This document shows, in pieces, positions 22,760 through 35,027 of a stretch of DNA of 64,000 nucleotides. A program made the translations under genes and the position numbers. The notes below the pieces were generated by a model. The model saw only the letters and a list, made by a program, of their open reading frames with translations, searched no databases and was not told the DNA's origin. The stretch lies in the NCBI GenBank assembly GCA_015680685.1, contig MNCI01009454.1:76212-140211 (forward strand), in the 5' to 3' direction. Within the stretch, counting starts at the first letter, position 1; each line of letters begins with the position of its first letter. This stretch comes from Gnetum montanum. Its lineage: Eukaryota > Streptophyta > Gnetopsida > Gnetales > Gnetaceae.

Positions 22760-23990
22760 CATCATGAATGGCCATCTCCCCCATGACTGAGTTGAAAGGA
22801 GGAGATTCGAAAGATTGAGTGTGGTTTTTCATTCAATGAGGTGTTGATGGCATTGGCTTACTTAGGCTTATGGAAAATTTTAGGTTATTGCATGTTGACC
22901 AATTGTTTCTTGTTTGGGCTCTTAGGTTTGTAGATCAACATGACCCCATAAGGAAAGGTTTCATAAATGATGTAAGGTCCTTCTCACAACATTTCAAACT
23001 TAGTTTGTTGAGGTATGTGTATGGGGTTCTAGTAGAGGACCTTATCTCGAAGTTGAAATTTTACCTTATGTATTCTAAGGTCATGACATTTTTTGTTGAA
23101 TTCCTTATGCACTTCATTCAAAATAGGGTTACCAATTGATTTTCATCTAGTATGTTGAGGTTGATCAATCTCTCTTTCTATGTTAGGTTGAGGTCAAGAT
23201 CTAGATCACAGGCTGTTAAAAGTGTATGGAGCTCAAATTGAATTGGAAAAGTTGGTAATTTTCTATACATCAACTCATAGGGAGAGTAGGCTATAAGGAG
23301 CTTTCATGTGGAGAAATAGGCCCAAAGGGCATTGTTCAGTTTCAAGCTCCACTCTCTCATATATTTAGTAATTGTTCAAGTTAAAATCTTAGTGACCTCC
23401 CTATTGGTAAACTCTACTCCTCCCTATTGGTAAACTCTACTTGATCATTGGCTTAGAGGTGGTAGGGTGTTGTTAGTTTATGTTCAACTCCAAGAATTAC
23501 ATGAGCTTGCGAAAAGTAGCACTTGAAAAATGAGTACCATTGTCAAAAATTAATGCATGAGGCACTTCAAACTTGTTTACAACATTTTGTTGTACAAACT
23601 AAGCAGCAGTGGAAGATGTATAGTTAGTGACAACTTTTTCTTTTGTCCATTTGGTAAAATAGTCAATAGTTACTATTATGGATGCCTTTCCATTTAACAT
23701 GGGCATAATGGGACCCATGAAGTCTATGCCCCAAATCTAGAAAGGTTATAATAGTTAGATCCACTTTTGAGGTCCTTCATTCGAGTGGTCATCCCACCAT
23801 CTTGTTGACAACATTCACAAGAGTGGACAAACTGGTGGGAATCCCTAAATATTGTTGGCTAGTACTACCCTACCATAATAATCTTAATGTTCCTATGTCA
23901 CTTTTCATAATGTCCCCCACAAGATCCCTCATAAGCATCTTGGAGAATGCATAGTTGAGTAGCATTAAGAACACAACAATGAACCAAGCC
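22760..23990 (-). pseudogene. Element A integrase (degenerate)
   Basis: On the minus strand the block at about 22930-23010 reads KFEML, then GPYIIYETFP, the integrase C-terminal motif also found in F. Catalytic-core sequence lies at about 23480-23790 (GIDFMGPIMPMLNGKAS region and HALIFDNGTHF-like block). A perfect 23-bp tandem repeat (23396-23418 and 23419-23441) lies in the region after the core. Multiple stops. Confidence 0.72.
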
Positions 23991-24189
23991 ATCGATGTAT
24001 ACCTTGTAAAGATGTTCATTAATCTCCATGAATCATTTGGCTTGATGAAGAAACTATTGTTTCTTCCAAAAGTCTAAGTCTTATGGCATCTCCTAAGTGA
24101 GAAGATAAGTGAGGATGCCATCATACCAGTTTTATTTAGTAGACACTTGTTCATTTATTGCACTAGAAAAGAGAAGTTCATCAAGAAAT

Positions 24190-24600
24190 TGATTAGAGAG
24201 TGAGCTTTCATCCTCTTTGTTATCCCATTGTGAATGAGACAAGTGATTAGTGACCACATTTTTAGTTTCTTTTTGATCTACCATTGTAAGATCAAAATCC
24301 TATAAGATCACCAACCATCATATAACATGGGGACTTACCATTAGTTTATTCATTAGGAAGTGAATGCCATTATGTTTAGTGTGCACAAACACTTTGTATC
24401 TAGGCACATAGTACTTAAACTTTTCCAAGGCATACACCACTATCATGAGCTCTTTTTCTATTATGGTGTATTCAAGTTGTGCATCCACAATGCTTCAGCT
24501 TACGTAGTGGATGTAATATGGATGTTTCTGATTGTTCAACTGCATAAGTAGAGCTTCCAAGGCATAGTTTGATGCATCTATCATAATGTGAAATGGTCTA
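24190..24600 (-). pseudogene. Element A RNase H (degenerate)
   Basis: The minus-strand frames match the B and F RNase H blocks: the first Asp region near 24580 (MIDASNYALEALLMQL-like), YYIHYVS near 24500, then the EKELMIVVYALEKFK block near 24440 and NKLMVSPHVI near 24340. Stops and frameshifts separate them. Confidence 0.72.
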
Positions 24601-25560
24601 GATCAATTAGGTGCTCATAGAATTGGAGTCTCTACAAGCTTCTCTTTAAGTTATTGGAATGTCTTTTCACATTCCTTGGTCCATATGAATGAAGCATCTT
24701 TCTTTGTAAGCTTAACCAACAGTTTTGTGATCTTAGAGAAATTCTGTATGAGTCATCAGTAGTAGCCAATGTGTCCAAGGAATGACCAGACATTTTTAAT
24801 AGTTTTTGGTTGGTGGGTTATTCCTTAGATGATCCTAATCTTTTTAGGATCCATCTTAATCCCTACTTGTGAGATTTTGTGTACCAACACAATGCCTTCC
24901 CAGACCATGAGATGGCTCTTTTGTCAATTTAGCTGAAGATTGATCTCCAAACACCTTTTAAGCACTTGCTCAAGGTGGTTTAGGGCTTGCTCAAATGTAT
25001 GGAATACCTTAGGTGAAAAATCCATCAATGAAAACTTCCACCCCACTACTAATCTACTGCTAAAAAATGCTCAAAACAAGGTGTTGGAAAGTTGCATGAG
25101 CATTGCATAGACTAAATGAAATTTTTCAATATGAAAAACTTCTTTAGGGACTTGTGAACATAATTTTGGCCTCATCCTCTGGTGCAATCTAAATTTGGTT
25201 ATAGGCACTATAACCATCTAAAAATCTATAATAGTAATTCCCAAAGATAGTGTCCAACACTTGGTCCACAAATGATAATGGAAAATGATCTTTGAACATC
25301 ATCATGTTCAATAGCCTAAAATCAATACACACCCTCCACTTGTTATCTTTCTTTAGTACAATCACAAGTGGGCTAACCGACTTGCTAATAGCAATTAGAT
25401 AAATGAACCCCACCTTGAGGAGTTGTTCAATTTTCTCTTTGATGATCTACTTCAATTTGGAATTTAGCCATCATTGCTGTTGCCTCTTTGGTTTGATGGA
25501 AGGATCATTATAAATGTGATGCTAGCATATCCTCGGATTAATCCTAGTGAGTTCAAGACA
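24601..25560 (-). pseudogene. Element A reverse transcriptase (degenerate, FIDG active site)
   Basis: The frame 25189-25413 has SPLVIVLKKDNKWRVCIDFR, then DHFPLSFVDQVLDTIFG and FLDGYSAYNQI, the RT fingers and palm with the first catalytic Asp region. The second catalytic box reads EVFIDGFF at about 25016-25044, where FMDD is expected, so one catalytic Asp is lost. Downstream blocks VDPKKIRII and LVHKISQVGIK-like sequence follow. The enzyme is inactive. Confidence 0.82.
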
Positions 25561-26420
25561 TGACCAATCAAAGGTTGTTAGCCATTTGTTAATCACATTT
25601 AGCCACTTCTCTTTTTATTTAGAGCAAGATTCACAATGATTATTTCTAGCTTGCCATTTTTCAGGAATGCATATTCCATGGTGGTAGGTAGAGTCTTCAA
25701 CTCTAAGGACTCTTGTTTAAAATGGTTGAGGATTTCCAACTCTCCCTAATTGGTATCATTAGGTTCATCATTAGAGAGTTGGCAATCAATTTACTCTAGT
25801 TCATCCATGCCTTTAACATAGGCACAAATTAAGCTCTTAGTAGGTTTCATGCAAAGTGTGCTACTTTTAGAATTAGTTTTCAACCATTGGATGTCATTAT
25901 TTTTGTGGCTACTGTGTACAAGCACTTTTGGATTTCGGATTCATTTGTGCACTATCTACATGCTTCAATTGATATGCTTTTGATAGACTAGAGTTTCTAC
26001 ACACAATTGCACTTGGTATCGCTGTATGCAATGCATGGAACTCTCTTCTTCTTGATCTTTTAGAATGCATTTTCTTTAAAAATATTTAGGGAAAGATCTT
26101 TGATGTCCATTCACACATCAATAGTGCTCAACCAAGACCTTTCCATAATTATTGTAAAGTCTTCCTTACAATTATCAAGTTTGATCACTAGGAAATTGGC
26201 AGGATATGACTACCCATAAATAGTGATCACAATGTCCTTCACTAATCTAAAGGGAATAGTGATGGACTGATCTATCAATTCAAAATGGATATTGCTTTTC
26301 TTGAGAGGAGAGGAGGTAAGTTCCAACCATTGTATATTTCATGGAAAATTAGATTAACACCAAAATTTGAATCAAGAAGAGCCTTGCGTGGCTCATTTCC
26401 TACAATATACAAGTAGATAG
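25561..26420 (-). pseudogene. Element A aspartic protease and linker (degenerate)
   Basis: The protease block is centred at 26280-26400 (ALLDSNFGVNLI-like, then NIHFELIDQSITIPFRLVKDIV), aligned to the protease of F. The Gly of the DSG box appears changed in this copy. The linker to RT includes a region like LKTLPTTMEYAFLKNGKLEI near 25650-25720. Confidence 0.68.
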
Positions 26421-26469
26421 AAGGACTTCCTAAATGAAATTTTTTCCTAGGAAGGTTGCCAGCCTTGAT

Positions 26470-28921
26470 CTAATTAGATATAATGTGGGTTAACATGACT
26501 ATGTGGATCTTGGGAGGAATTTGTTTTGAAGGGTTCTTAAAAGGAAATGATGTAGAGGATGAGGAAAACATAGGGAAACTAACCACATAAGTTGAGTGAG
26601 GGCTTTGTAGGGCTATTGATTCGAATGAATGGTCTTTTATAGGATTTGGATTCCAAACCACTTGGTTGAAGAACTGGTTATAAGTTAGTAACCCTAGTAG
26701 CATTACGTTGTTGTAGTTATGTAGGAACTTCGCCATGCATGAATGGAGTGGGTGGTAATTAGGTTGAGGGTGGAGGAATAGGTGCTGAAGGATGAGAAAG
26801 ATAATAAGGATATGGGGATTTCCCTCTAGGAGATGGAGAATGAGTTATGTAGTACTCTGGAGGATAGTAGTGATGTTAAAAACAAGCATGATTAGACATG
26901 GGTTGCTGAACATAGTACCCATACAAATTTGGCTACCTGTAAGGGTACTTCTACCTTGGTGGCAACATCTCCTATGAATGTGAGTACTTCCATTGATGGC
27001 ACTACTCGTATAGTTGTTGTGGAGCTCCACTTGGATAATAAGCTTCTTGTTGTTGATGGAATTCCCTTAGGTTGCCTTGAGGATAAGGTAACCTTCTAGG
27101 TGATTACCCTCATGCTAGTTTAGGATTTAGAGTATACATCCTAGATTCCTATTAGAATGACATAATAAGAAAACATCCCTTGGATTGTTCATAATGGTAG
27201 ATGCCACATTCACCATCATCATCTAATTCTGACTTCACAACCTCTTCTATTGCAGTAGCTTTATCCTTACCCCTTTGGTAGGCACATTCAACTTCTTTCC
27301 TTTTCTTGCAGTTATGATCTCTACCTTCCTCTTTGGATTCTTTTATAATTTTTAGAACTATTTAAAATTTTTCATCCAAAGATTCCTACATTTTATCAAC
27401 CTTAGTTGGAATTTCAAACATATATTTTTGAATTGGCAAGGTTTATTGTTGCACCACTTCATCAAGTGGTGCCTTCCCCTCATATCACAGAATTGGACCT
27501 TCCTTTTTCTAATGGAAGAATCTTGATTATACTCCTTAGCACTTTCCCATTTCCTAAAACTCAACTTCTTCTTTTGCAGTGCACTCGATCAACCTATGAA
27601 TCTGATGGGCTCTTAGTTTTGATAGTCTCCCTTGGGCATAGATCCCAACAATTCTCCTCATTTCTAATCAAAATCCATCTATGATATGGTGAAGTTGCTT
27701 CCATTGAGAATAACCATGGCCATGAAATCTATGCAAAAGAGAATAATACCTACCCATGGCTACATCTAAGGGTTTGTGTATTCCTTGTCACTAGCCTTGG
27801 ATTTTCTTTCTTAAATTCGACACTCTTGAGTACATCTAATATCTATCATTGAATAGCTCAAGCACCATACTTCATATGCAAATTGGTTCTAGCTTCAAGG
27901 AGTAGTACCAATGTTGTACTTCTTTTATGAGTGTCGTGGAAAAAAAATTTAGTTTCTGCTAATCATTTTCTAAGTTTTGCAAGGCATAAGCATCATGAAA
28001 GGATTAAAGATGGATCTACAGATCTGAGTTATATCCCCCCTTAAATGTAGGGATATTGTTCATATTCAACCTCTTAATTCTACTATCTTTCACATGCCTG
28101 GTTGGAATTCTGATTACTTCTACAATGTTTAGCATGCTTCGTGTTGCAAGCAAAGGTTTATCATCATCATGATTTTTATTATGTCTATGATGTTTTCTGC
28201 TACCCCTTCATTCATGATGGGGCCTATGATCATTATCCCATCATTCACCTCCATTGCAGTTTCATCCTTTGCAATGTTAGTCAGAACTAGAAGAAGAAGA
28301 AAATAATATACATAAAGAGGACAAAGCGAAAGGAGGATTTCCACCACCCATGGTGCCTGCCATATCCTCTTTGCTTATCTTAGCTTTATTATCATCATGA
28401 TGCTTGCCTAATCCCCTACCTTAACTTTCACTTTTTCCTGAACCTGGATTGTTGATAGTGGATTGTAAATTTAGGTTCAAGTCCCCTTCATTAGAGTTAA
28501 GGGGTGGAGAATCTTCATGTTGAAAACCTTAGAGGAAGGATCAACCTTATCATTTTAGTTTAGTAGGAATAAGGGGATAGTGAATCATTTTTGCTTTGTA
28601 ACTCCATGGTGCTTCTCCTTGTGCCAATCTCATTTGCATTGTGTTTCTGTGGGATGGTAGTCTTGATAGTCATTTCCTACACAACATATTCATCATGAAG
28701 ATCTTGGATGCACAACCTCTTAAGAGTTTGGAGCAACATCCTAGGAATAGATTGATTAGGAGGCAACACAATATTTTCCCTTCATATCTCCATCATAGTT
28801 ATTCATCCCAATGTAGAATGAAGGTGAAATTAGGTACAAACTCATTTGGATGAGTGCACACCACTTTGAATTCCTAGGGTACTGGAGGTTTTGATTCATC
28901 ATGCATGTGATAAGAAGACAT
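26470..28921 (-). pseudogene. Element A gag region (degenerate)
   Basis: The start is ATG at 28921 (MSSYHMHDESKPP), 15 codons before a TAG; the same start position is used in F. The N-terminal block CTHPNEFVPNFTFILHW lies near 28800-28870. The capsid-like core is at about 27780-28080 and the basic linker at 27300-27560. The Cys/His motif ECGIYHYEQSKGC lies near 27180-27220, and a Pro/Tyr-rich tail follows. Many stops and frameshifts. Confidence 0.77.
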
Positions 28922-29060
28922 TTTGGATTAAAAAAAATTAGTGTGCTTAAATTATAATTATATTTATTATTTATTCGAATGATTGTGACCTTAGGATTTG
29001 TTCCAATGATCTTAAATAATACTCACTAAGTCCTAGATAGCGCACGTATCAAACTACAAG

Positions 29061-29078
29061 TCCCCGGTAATGATGCCA
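29061..29078 (-). other. Primer binding site of element A (tRNA-Asp type)
   Basis: The minus strand reads TGGCATCATTACCGGGGA, one base inside the 5' LTR. It keeps the CCGGGGA end of the tRNA-Asp site that has decayed in B. Confidence 0.75.
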
Positions 29079-29079
29079 A

Positions 29080-29925
29080 TGATGAGCAATGAGTAGACCC
29101 TACACCTAACCATACAAATCACTAAGCATTTACTCATGATCCAGTCAACTTATATGGACTTATAGCCTTCTAAGTACACTGATCTCTAAGAAGTGAAACT
29201 AACTATTACAATTGTTGTATTCCCAATTACACTTGTGAAATGCAAAGGTATGGTTAAGTGCAACTGAGGCATATGATTTTTATCATTTTTACATTTTATG
29301 TTTTAAGTTGCATAAGAATACAAAATAATGAATAAAACACTTAAATTGCTAATTTAATTTAACTAGCTACACCTAACTAATCCTAACATAAGCATCCATT
29401 ACTACTTTCCATACACATCCTGAACATGTTTAATGCTACTGGGTTACCAAATGTTAAGCGTTACTGGGATTAATAAGTTTTAAGTATATGATTGAAGTTT
29501 TCATACTTATGTGTTTAATTAATCATTATTTAATTTGGCTTAATTTAGCTTAATTGATTACTCAATTACTTAAAGCATTAAAGGTAATTACATAAAACAT
29601 TAAATGCATAAATAAATAAATAAATAATTTCAAAGTATTATAATGGTTATTAGAAAGCTCATCCTTATTACTGCACACACTACTATGCTTAGGTACAGCA
29701 TTTCTTGAATAAATATTTGTATACTCTTTGGCTCCTTTTGCAGGCACTTGGAAAAATATTCTAACTTCTAAGTAAGAAAACTACAAAATTTTTGCTGCAA
29801 CTATGACCAAAGATGTCATAAACACAATGGGTGAGCTCATATTTATAGGAGAAAATAGAAATTATGTTGATGAGGCCATGTCAATGGGGTTGCATCGATG
29901 AAACCCAAGAAAACATGACTCATCA
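29080..29925 (-). repeat. 5' LTR of element A
   Basis: It pairs with 16661-17561. In U3, GTTGATG, GTCAATG and ATCGATG start at 29866, 29880 and 29894, exactly 14 bp apart. The TATA-like ATATTTATAGG is at about 29840-29850. It is about 55 bp shorter than its partner, mostly in the U3 array, which here has lost boxes. Confidence 0.87.
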
Positions 29926-29930
29926 CTTGT

Positions 29931-29982
29931 TAATATCCAACAAGTCAAACCATATTACAAACATTCCAAGGATTCTACCTGA
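29931..29982 (+). pseudogene. Element B integrase, C-terminal end after insertion of A
   Basis: Directly after the second copy of the target duplication, the frame of B pol resumes as NIQQVKPYYKHSKDST and ends at TGA (29980-29982). Joined conceptually to PHKLILL before 16661 it parallels the integrase end in F. Confidence 0.85.
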
Positions 29983-31159
29983 TCTACCTACTAGCATTCT
30001 ACTTATTCTATTTTCCATTTAACTAATCTTATCAATAGTTGTGAGGATGTCAATCTAGAACCATAGGTACCTTACTCAATTTTTCCTTTTTCTTTCATTT
30101 CTTTTACTTTCTTTGATACTTTTCATTTCTTAAATTTTTGACATCATTTGATATATTTTTCAATTCTTTGACATTTTTTATTCTTTACACATTTTCACAA
30201 TTCTTATTATCTTTTTCATATTTTATTTTCAAACCCTTTGTAAATAATTGTGATAGCTAATAAGACATGTTACGAATAAAGGTAAGATGTAGCCCAATAA
30301 GATGAAGAGTTTTCTATGTTATCAAGTCATAAGGGAGCAATTATTTGAATAGTGAGCCCACATCATTCATCCATCCATTCATCCCATTAATAAGAGGTTC
30401 TTTCCATGGCCATAATGCTATTCTTTTTCATCCTACAACTAAGAATAAACTTGTGAATATTATGCCTAGACAAAAGAGTGAAGAGCCAAGAGGGAATGTA
30501 AAGGGTGTGACATCAAGGGGATTTGTGGATTCTTTTGGAATACTGTTGTTCTATCATGTTGCTAAGGTTGTATTATATCTTTGTAGATCTAATGAAAAAT
30601 GAGAGTAAGAGTAAAATAAGTGCTTCCTTGAAAGGTTAACACAAATAAAAATAAGAGAACACATAATAAATTTCTAGGGATCCCACTAGAAAGACATGTT
30701 ACCCATGCTTGAAGGTAGGTGGCTTCTTAGAAATATAAAAAATAAAACAAAGTTCNCTTGTGGTTTTGTATAACATAGTGTTATTTTCAGAATTTGGTGG
30801 TACTAACATGTGTGTTTTGCTAAACAAGTATGCATTACATTCAACACCTTAAGTGCCTAAGGACATTTTAGATCTGGTTATACAAGGGCACTAAAGGTTG
30901 GAGCCTACTTTAGGGAGGATCCACTTGTATAACTCTTGTATCTGCTACCTGCCAAGTGATTCCATGTCATCTTAAATCTTCCAACATCAAAAAACCTCAA
31001 TAAACACTTCCCATATCATTTAAACTCTCTGTTCTCATAATATGAATTCATTACCCTTCTTATCCATCTTATGAACTTTTGTAACCCAAGATTCTTTCTT
31101 TATGAACTTCCAATGATAAATTTTTGAAAAATATGCATATCTCTATCATGTAAACCCTT

Positions 31160-31606
31160 TGAGTAACCTTTAAACCTTTTAAATATTTAAAAGAGTCATT
31201 TTCTATCCTTAGAACCTTATGAAAAATGAAAATTTTTGGGCTCTAATATTGGATCCTTGATGTTGGGTCCCCAATATTAGGTCACACAAAACTTATATAT
31301 AGGCGAATACTTGGTAAATTTTCCATCATTTTTCATTTAAGCCAAGGGATATTTTTCAAATTTTTTTCTTTGATTTGAGCTCTTAGTAATCTTTAAACAT
31401 TTTAAATATTTAAAAGAATCATTTTCTATCCTTAGACCCTTATGAAAAATGAAAATTTTTGGGCTCTAATATTGGATCCTTGATGTTGGGTCCCCAATAT
31501 TAGGTCACACAAAACTTATATATAGGCGAATACTTGGTAAATTTTCCATCATTTTTCATTTAAGCCAAGGGATATTTTTCAAATTTTTTTCTTTGATTTG
31601 AGCTCT
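31160..31606 (+). promoter_or_regulatory. Internal promoter-like module of element B, tandemly duplicated
   Basis: Two nearly identical 223-bp units lie head to tail. Each holds boxes AATATT, GATGTT and AATATT at exact 14-bp spacing (31245, 31259, 31273; and 31468, 31482, 31496), then TATATATAG 15 bp later (31294 and 31517). The boxes are the decayed GATATC type of the LTRs of B. The module lies 650-900 bp upstream of the accessory ORF start, on the same strand. Function is inference. Confidence 0.55.
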
Positions 31607-31702
31607 AACCTCCTAACTTTCCCAAACAATATCTTGCACATGATCACTCTGATTTTTGTGCTTTATATGTCTATTTGATCTTGAAGTGTTCATCTTAGTC
31701 AT

Positions 31703-31704
<2 letters not shown>

Positions 31705-31733
<29 letters not shown>
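31705..31733 (+). repeat. G29 homopolymer followed by G-tracts
   Basis: Twenty-nine consecutive G, then TGGGAGATGAGGGTGGG. It is the only strong GC-skewed tract in the AT-rich surroundings. Length may be unreliable because such runs are hard to sequence. Confidence 0.85.
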
Positions 31734-32162
31734 TGGGAGATGAGGGTGGGTGCTAGTGAGAAAAATCTATGCCAATGTTTCAAAATTTGCTAATGCTTGG
31801 AATGTATTTCTAGGGTAAGTTTGAAGTAAAACTTGAAAATTTTTAATAAAAATTAATCCTATTAATGGCAAAACACTCAAATAATACCCTTAAGGAACCA
31901 TAACCATTATTTTGAGCCATGAATAAGAACAAATTAGAAAACTGTGAAGGGTTACAATAAGATTAATAGTTATGGGATTACTTTTTGAAAATTTTTCTAA
32001 CTCTACAATCATAAACTAAGAACTTAATGTAACTAAGGACATGAAGTAAGGTATGAAATTATTAAGAATATATGAGAATACCTTAGTAATTATAAATCCT
32101 TAATGATTGTAGATGGTCCCGAAGAGAGGAACTTGAGGAGAACCCTCACAGGATGTAAGAAA

Positions 32163-34823
32163 ATGACCAAGAGACCAAGGTAGAGGCCAAATAGGAGGGT
32201 AAAAACCAAAGCATGAGGAGCATGATGCCCACTCATTCAACATCCATGAAGAAAATCCTACTACTAGGTAGTCAACCTAAGGAGAGGGAGGAGAACCACA
32301 AGTTTAAGGAAAACTTCTCACATTGTTATAAGACTACCTCCAAGCTATTCAAGAGAGATCCATCCTAACCATAGTCATTGTGGAAATGAACTTTGGTCCA
32401 TTCATGGATTTTGTTCTGGTGGCTGTAAGGACACAACTTCAAGAATCATCGCTATGGCCTACACTTTCACACAATGGTAAATGATACCTTGGGGAAACAT
32501 ATTAGTTCTAGCACAATAAGAAAGAAGGTGCCATAGTAAACATTGCAGGGTCTTAGTTTCACTCTCAATTATGGCAATAGTTGAAGCACTCAACATACCT
32601 AATGAAGGGACAAGGGTGGCACATCTATCTACTAGATTGAATCTTGAAACCTAGAAACTATGGATGAAATAGACATATGGAAAGGAATATAAGGGATATA
32701 ATGAAATCACTTTGGAAGAAAGAATCTTGTTCCCGACAAAAGGACTCAATAGATTATCTACCTATGTCACTAGAGGAAGTGCAATTTTGATGGAAAAACA
32801 CAATGCCAACCTCGCATAACTCTATTTCATGAAATTCCAAAGGTGATTTGAAGAAAGGAAGGTAGGGAAGCCAACACTTCCATTCTCTTGCCTTATCAAG
32901 AAGCTATGCAAGCAAGATAGAATCTTGGGATACACCAACAATGTTCCTAAGAGGACCCAAAATGTTTCATATGTTGAATTGCTCAAACCAACACCACTTA
33001 GAAAGGACTAGGATGAGAAGTAACAAGAGTAACAAGAGCAATAGCAGTAGTAAGAATAATAGCAAGTAGGGTCTAGTGACCAACAACAAGAGCATTAGCG
33101 GCAATAACATGAAGTCCCAACACCAACACAAGATTATAGATCATCAATGAGTCATCTATAATAAATTGTAGAAACCATTAGCTGGGGAACAAGTGAGGAG
33201 GCTAATATTTATAGAGTTATTGATAATGGCATCTAAACCATAATTTCAAAAAATCTAGCAAGTGGACAAATTTTACTACAATCAAGAGGAGAGGCTCAAT
33301 GGTCACAATAGATATATGGGAACACTACTACATTCCAAGTGGTGCTAGAGACTAGAGAGGGAGCTAAAGTTGTGGTAATGCAACACCAAGATGTAGTGGG
33401 AGTAACAAAGGTAATCACTGAACATATTAAGGAATATTTCAATGTACCTATTGTATCACTGATTGACCTAACTAGAGCAAGAGATGCTCAAATTTTAGCT
33501 AGAACCTTAATGACTTTTGCTAACCATGAAGATGTGCTTAATAGACTACTATAGACTAGGTAAGTAATGAAAACACTTTTTGACATCTCAAGTGATATCA
33601 TTGTAGTACAATCTAAGCTAATCACTACTAAAGGTAAATTGGTCATGGCAAAGATCAAGACGAAGCATGTAGAAACTACCATCCTTAGATCCCAAGAAGA
33701 GCTCATAGCCTTGAGAGCCAAACACAAAGATCCCATGTAATTCATTTCACCTAACAAAATTGAGCAATTTAGAACTAAACAAATGAACCACCTGATTGAG
33801 CAACATAAACAAATGTCAATGGAGAAGGAGAAAGTAGTGTGGAGTGTCTCCATAGCAAAAGAATAAATGCACATGCTAAGGTACTCATCATAGTACATGA
33901 GGAAAATAAACATATTACTACTAACAATATGAGGTTGACCACTATGGAAAAGCAAAAGAATGTCCTATAAGAAAGCATCCATTAGTTGAGAGAGCAACTA
34001 ATGAGGGTCGACCTAGACATGAGTCACCTTGCATGAAAAAATAGAACCATCTTGATGGAGGAGGTACCTGCCATCCATCAAAATCAATCATTGAAATTAG
34101 CGCATGATAGAACAAGGCAAAGAAACATGAAAGGCTCAAAGAACACTTCCATGATTAGGTGAGCATGTACAAGTAGATCAAGAAAAAAAAAGATTTAGAT
34201 AGTGAAAGCCAACATCAATTCCATGTAAGCATAAAATCTTGATTAGCAACACATACTAGATAATTATGCCCTTTTCCACCAAGTGGAAGTTAAAAATAAA
34301 GATCTACAGATCAAGGACCTGAAAGAATACATGGGGTTAGCTAACCTCTATTATGCTAACTTGGGCATGTTAACAGTAGATAGCCCAAGAAATGAATTAG
34401 AATAGCAAGTAGTAGCCCAAGAAGGAGTTTGTAGATTGTAAGGATGCTTTACAAAAACTCCAAGTGGAAAAATATAAATTGGAATTAGTGAAGGCTAGCT
34501 ACTAATGATAGAAAGATGTACTAGCAAACGTGACCAATAGATTATCTTATTATCATGAACCATATGAAAAGGCTAGGGCATTTGAGGAAGAGAGGAGGTA
34601 GTTTTTAGCATGGTATATTAGGGCTAATCAAATATTTTTGCAACTACCATGTCCATTGGATGTACATGCTCCATCACACATTGCACAACAAGCATGGATG
34701 TTACATGACCCAAGAACGGAGAAGGAAAAACTTCAGGTGCTCCTATATCAGTATAAATTCTAGAAGCCTAATGACAAGGAGAAGCAACAAATGGAGGAGC
34801 CACTGCCACCAGGAACTACATAA
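32163..34823 (+). pseudogene. Element B accessory (env-position) ORF with coiled-coil-like tail
   Basis: The likely start is ATG at 32163 (MTKRPR, then TAG). The end is TAA at 34821-34823 after EEPLPPGTT. The N-terminal third contains VEALNIPNEGTRVAH and KPTLPFSCLIKKLCKQDRIL at about 32865-32930, aligned to A and C. From about 33340 to 34800 the frame is rich in Lys, Glu, Gln, Leu and Met with heptad-like hydrophobics (VVLETREGAKVVVM, EHIKEYFNVPIVSLIDLTRA, then QFRTKQMNHLIEQHKQMSME), without an obvious membrane span. It is about 887 codons long including stops. The function is unknown; the env-like label is positional. Confidence 0.62.
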
Positions 34824-35027
34824 GGCTACATCAAGCTTTACCAAATTTTGTTTTGTATTTTTTATCAAATTTTTTGTGTCATGACTTGTGTCAATTTTGT
34901 AAAACACCACTATAGCATAAAGTGTCTTGTAAATAGCACCATGTAAATCTACCTCCCAATTTTGTAAGGAACTCCATCCTCATTTTGGTTTAACTTGAGG
35001 ATGAGTTTTCAATCAGTCATGGGTGTA

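Larger units (their letters stand above)
16661..29925 (-). mobile_element. Ty3/Gypsy element A (Athila-like), nested in pol of B
   Basis: LTRs at 16661-17561 (3') and 29080-29925 (5') both start TGATGAGC and end GACTCATCA on the plus strand. The target duplication is CTTCT (16656-16660) against CTTGT (29926-29930), four of five. Removing A restores the integrase frame of B to LILLVNIQQVKPYY, parallel to LVNIQQTKPF in F. In element order it has gag, protease, RT, RNase H, integrase, a 2-kb spacer with a promoter-like array, and the accessory ORF. It is degenerate and inserted after B. Confidence 0.93.
29983..32162 (+). other. Element B spacer between pol and accessory ORF
   Basis: No gene is seen. 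It contains the CCCACATCATTCATCCATCC block shared in reverse orientation with F and A, an unresolved base at 30756, a 223-bp tandem duplication (31160-31606) and a G29 run (31705-31733). T-rich stretches lie at 30080-30240. Confidence 0.6.

Noticed and set aside
33488-33955. 155-residue minus-strand open frame
   Set aside because: It is antisense to the coiled-coil-like tail of the B accessory ORF; its hydrophobic, Cys/Ser-rich composition is what a Lys/Glu-rich sense frame gives in reverse.
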